Below are positions 61,865-64,000 of a DNA stretch of 64,000 bases, piece by piece. Made by a program: the position numbers and the translations under genes. The first letter of the stretch is position 1, and each line of letters opens with the position of its first letter. Source of the DNA: Acidobacteriaceae bacterium (lineage in GTDB: Bacteria; Acidobacteriota; Terriglobia; Terriglobales; Acidobacteriaceae); NCBI GenBank assembly GCA_003132445.1, contig PKXU01000164.1, positions 84,348 to 148,347 of the forward strand, written 5' to 3'. Below the pieces are notes generated by a model. The model was not told the DNA's origin, searched no databases, and saw nothing but the letters and a program-made list of their open reading frames with translations.

Positions 61865-62587
61865 ATGAATGTGTATTGGCTGGAACAGGTCCAAGGCGAT
61901 GTGCCCTCAGGAAATGATTGGTTAAGCGCAAGTGAAGCTGCATGCCAGCAGCGTCTCCCCTTTGCCAAGCGGCGCGCCGACTGGATGCTGGGACGTTGGA
62001 CGGCGAAGCACGCCGTGGCCTCTTACCTGAACCTGCCCGCTCGTCCCCTCGTCCTCGCGAAAATCGAAATACGTCCGGCGGCGTCGGGAGCACCCGAGGT
62101 CTTTGTCGACGAAAGACCCGGTGCTGTCAGTATTTCACTCAGCCATCGCGATGGTAGAGCTATCTGCGCAGTAGCACAATCTGGCGTCGACCTGGGTTGT
62201 GATTTGGAATTGATCGAACCACGCAGTGACGCTTTCCTCTCCGACTATTTCACCGCCGAAGAGCAAGCTCTGGTTGCGCGGGCGACTGCGCCAGACCGGG
62301 CTCGACTGGTGACGCTGCTCTGGAGCGCAAAGGAGAGCACGCTTAAAGCGTTGCACACTGGACTTCGGCTCGATACGCGATGTGTGATGGTTAGCTCCGA
62401 ATCGTCCTGCGACTTAAACGGCTGGAGCCCGATACAGGCTCGTTACTCCGACGGCCGGATCTTTCATGGCTGGTGGCGGCAGACGAATAACATCCTGCGC
62501 ACTGTAGTCGCCGATTCACCCACGGATTCTCCGGTTCCTCTGAGGATCACGGCTGGTTCGACCGACTATATTTCCCAGTGCGCGTAA
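61865..62587 (+). CDS. Sfp-type 4'-phosphopantetheinyl transferase
   Basis: A 240-residue PPTase that converts apo-ACP to holo-ACP using CoA. It has SISLSHRDGRAICAVAQSG, the metal-binding D113 and E115 in GCDLELIEPRSD, and W153-S-A-K156-E157 in LLWSAKESTLKAL. ATG 61865 starts 19 bases after the carboxylase stop; the frame is open to 61766. Position right after the synthase and carboxylase makes the three ACPs of the megasynthase its likely substrates. Confidence 0.92.
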   Translation: MNVYWLEQVQGDVPSGNDWLSASEAACQQRLPFAKRRADWMLGRWTAKHAVASYLNLPARPLVLAKIEIRPAASGAPEVFVDERPGAVSISLSHRDGRAICAVAQSGVDLGCDLELIEPRSDAFLSDYFTAEEQALVARATAPDRARLVTLLWSAKESTLKALHTGLRLDTRCVMVSSESSCDLNGWSPIQARYSDGRIFHGWWRQTNNILRTVVADSPTDSPVPLRITAGSTDYISQCA

Positions 62588-62603
62588 TGGACTGGCGATA
62601 CGC

Positions 62604-63683
62604 ATGTCGGCGAGGTTCACTTTCAGCGGTCCGGTTCGCTATCGGCTTCGTAGCATGGCAGAGTTGGGCCGATCGGTGGTTGAAGTTTCCGTCCGCCGGA
62701 TGCTTAGAGGCCCGCGCCGTCCTGGCTGGAACTGGTTTATGGAAGTCGCGACAAGAATGCTGAGGACGCGGGTAAACACCGCCATGAAAATGAGCGACAT
62801 AAACGAGTCCCGCCGCTATTTGAATTCGATGGCAATCAGATCGGCGGTATTGTCGGAAGTGGACATCAGCCCCATCGTGCGTCCGAAGTTCAGAGGAAGC
62901 TGGTTCTCCAGCAAGAATGCAGAGCCGCAAGCGACGGTCCTGTATCTTCACGGCGGCGGGTACACGTTTTATCCGCAGGCTTACGCGGACTTTATCGCCC
63001 AGATCACGCTGGCTGCAAAGGCCAGGACATTCGCTCTCGATTATCGCCTCGCTCCGGAGCATCGGTTTCCAGCTCAGCTTGAAGATGCACTCCACGCCTA
63101 CCGGTGGTTACTGGAGAGCGGCAACGATTCTGAAACTCTGATCGTTGCTGGAGACTCAGCCGGTGGCAATTTGGCATTGGCGCTGCTCCTGGCGGCACGC
63201 GATTCGAATCTAGCGCTGCCGTCGCTGGCCGTTGCCCTTTCGCCGCCGACCGACTTTGCAATCGATGTGTTTGCCAACGAAGAGCTTGACTGGATTACGA
63301 AACCGGAACTCTTGCGCTGGCGGGACTGGTTTTGTGATCAGGCGCAGCGCCGGGATCCGCTCGTCTCCCCGTTGCGGGCTGAACTGCAGGGTCTCCCGCA
63401 AATTTATATACAAGCTGGTTGCTGCGAGATTCTCTACCACAGTATTCGGGCGTTTGCCGATCGTGCCAGCCGTCAAGGCGCGGATGTCATCCTTGAAAGC
63501 TGGGAAGACATGAACCATGATTTCCAAATGTTTGGACGTGATGTGCCGCAGAGCGGAAATGCGCTGCGGCGGATTGGCGAAGTTATCGGGGCCATGTGCG
63601 AGAGCGTGACAAGAAAGAAACAACTTCGGACGGAACGGCAAACAGGATTCTGCCCAGCGTTTTCCTCGGAGAAGCCACTATGA
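62604..63683 (+). CDS. HSL-family alpha/beta hydrolase (esterase)
   Basis: A 359-residue hydrolase of the hormone-sensitive-lipase family. The oxyanion motif is H116-GGGY in LYLHGGGYTFYP, the nucleophile is S185 in AGDSAGGNLAL, and a histidine sits in WEDMNHDFQMF. The usual acidic residue appears as glutamate in GCCEIL. DYRLAPEHRFPA is typical of the family. ATG 62604 is used; ATG 62655 is an alternative. It lies 16 bases after the PPTase and overlaps the next gene by four bases, so it is in the operon. It may release or edit acyl products; the synthase has no thioesterase domain. Confidence 0.88.
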   Translation: MSARFTFSGPVRYRLRSMAELGRSVVEVSVRRMLRGPRRPGWNWFMEVATRMLRTRVNTAMKMSDINESRRYLNSMAIRSAVLSEVDISPIVRPKFRGSWFSSKNAEPQATVLYLHGGGYTFYPQAYADFIAQITLAAKARTFALDYRLAPEHRFPAQLEDALHAYRWLLESGNDSETLIVAGDSAGGNLALALLLAARDSNLALPSLAVALSPPTDFAIDVFANEELDWITKPELLRWRDWFCDQAQRRDPLVSPLRAELQGLPQIYIQAGCCEILYHSIRAFADRASRQGADVILESWEDMNHDFQMFGRDVPQSGNALRRIGEVIGAMCESVTRKKQLRTERQTGFCPAFSSEKPL

Positions 63684-64000
63684 AGAAACTGCCCGAAGTC
63701 GAAGAAGCCAAGGAACTGATGATTGAGGCGACGGATTGGTCCGTGTTCCGGTGGCTGTTTGAAAAGCGCAGAGTGCGCGAGACCGCCGACCAGGCCAACG
63801 CGGCTTTGGACAGATTGAATCAGGCGGTTAAGTCGCGCTGGAACAGCGCCGTAAAGGCCGCATACAAAGAGCTGACCTTGAAATCGGGCAGCGTGGCAGG
63901 GCGGAAAGGCCAATCGGCATCTCAGATCGTTGATTCTCAGATCGTTGATCCTCAGATCATTGATCCTCAAATCAGACTGTACGCTAAGAGGGTAAAGCAG
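63680..64000 (+). CDS. Protein of unknown function, 3' end cut by the window edge
   Basis: A frame starting with ATG at 63680, overlapping the hydrolase stop (ATGA), and still open at the last base (107 codons seen). It begins MKKLPEVEEAKELMIEATDW and continues as an amphipathic helical protein with Arg/Lys-rich segments (FEKRRVRETADQANAALDRL), then a run of QIVDS/QIVDP/QIIDP repeats. Translational coupling to the hydrolase indicates operon membership. I do not recognise the family. Confidence 0.8.
   Translation, partial: MKKLPEVEEAKELMIEATDWSVFRWLFEKRRVRETADQANAALDRLNQAVKSRWNSAVKAAYKELTLKSGSVAGRKGQSASQIVDSQIVDPQIIDPQIRLYAKRVKQ
63921..63975. repeat. 15-bp tandem repeat, three and a half copies
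   Basis: Unit CTCAGATCGTTGATC at 63921-63935, 63936-63950 and 63951-63965, then a partial copy to 63975. It is in frame and encodes repeating S/P-Q-I-V/I-D in the truncated last gene. Confidence 0.85.

Noticed and set aside
63921-63975. Possible CRISPR-like array
   Set aside because: The units are directly adjacent 15-mers without spacers and lie inside a coding frame.

Overview
The window looks like a chromosomal segment of a moderately GC-rich, aerobic heterotrophic member of the Acidobacteriota (probably class Terriglobia). The grounds are two very large TonB-dependent receptors with an N-terminal carboxypeptidase-regulatory domain, a CRTAC1-type FG-GAP protein, Tat-exported Gfo/Idh/MocA oxidoreductases with a DUF1080 protein, a BlaI/M56 pair and many secreted proteins of unknown function. 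I see no rRNA, tRNA, CRISPR array, prophage or insertion sequence.

Layout. 0-3 kb: a partial Lys/Glu-rich gene, a secreted FG-GAP protein and a secreted unknown. 3-10 kb: a TonB-dependent receptor behind a LacI-like palindrome, a periplasmic TPR protein, then an ECF sigma factor, its zinc anti-sigma factor and a DUF3106 protein. 10-15.6 kb: proline dehydrogenase, thioredoxin reductase, small unknowns and a membrane SpoIIE-type phosphatase. 15.6-19.1 kb: a BlaI repressor, an M56 membrane protease and a secreted protein, the last two sharing a 28-residue tandem repeat, with two BlaI-type operators over the blaI promoter. 19.3-24.2 kb: DUF1080, two Tat-exported oxidoreductases and a beta-lactamase-fold hydrolase, probably for periplasmic 3-keto-glycoside breakdown. 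24.3-31.8 kb: an FMN alpha-hydroxyacid oxidase, a second TonB-dependent receptor, a CHASE3 membrane protein with a degenerate kinase domain and a basic repeat protein.

31.9-41.9 kb has a storage-lipid flavour: a CrtC/AttH-like protein, a lipase-like hydrolase, PhaR divergent from a six-repeat phasin-like protein (with a consensus promoter and a PhaR-type site between them), bifunctional AdhE, a STAS protein and a wax ester synthase/DGAT.

41.9-64 kb is one long co-directional array: a membrane Fe-S ETF:quinone oxidoreductase (EtfD/EMO type), EtfB, EtfA, an acyl-CoA dehydrogenase, a 2882-residue Pfa/PUFA-synthase-like megasynthase (KS-AT-KS-ACP-ACP-ACP-KR-DH), an approximately 1865-residue single-chain biotin-dependent carboxylase, an Sfp-type phosphopantetheinyl transferase, an HSL-type hydrolase and a gene cut by the window edge. 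The simplest reading is a secondary-lipid or polyketide pathway with its own extender-unit supply (carboxylase), carrier activation (PPTase), release or editing (hydrolase) and possibly a desaturating electron-transfer module. All three ACP domains carry threonine where the phosphopantetheine-accepting serine is expected, and the ETF:quinone oxidoreductase has lost every cysteine of its first CCG site. These two points, the BlaI/M56 repeat system and the PhaR/phasin-repeat pair are the most interesting features of the window.
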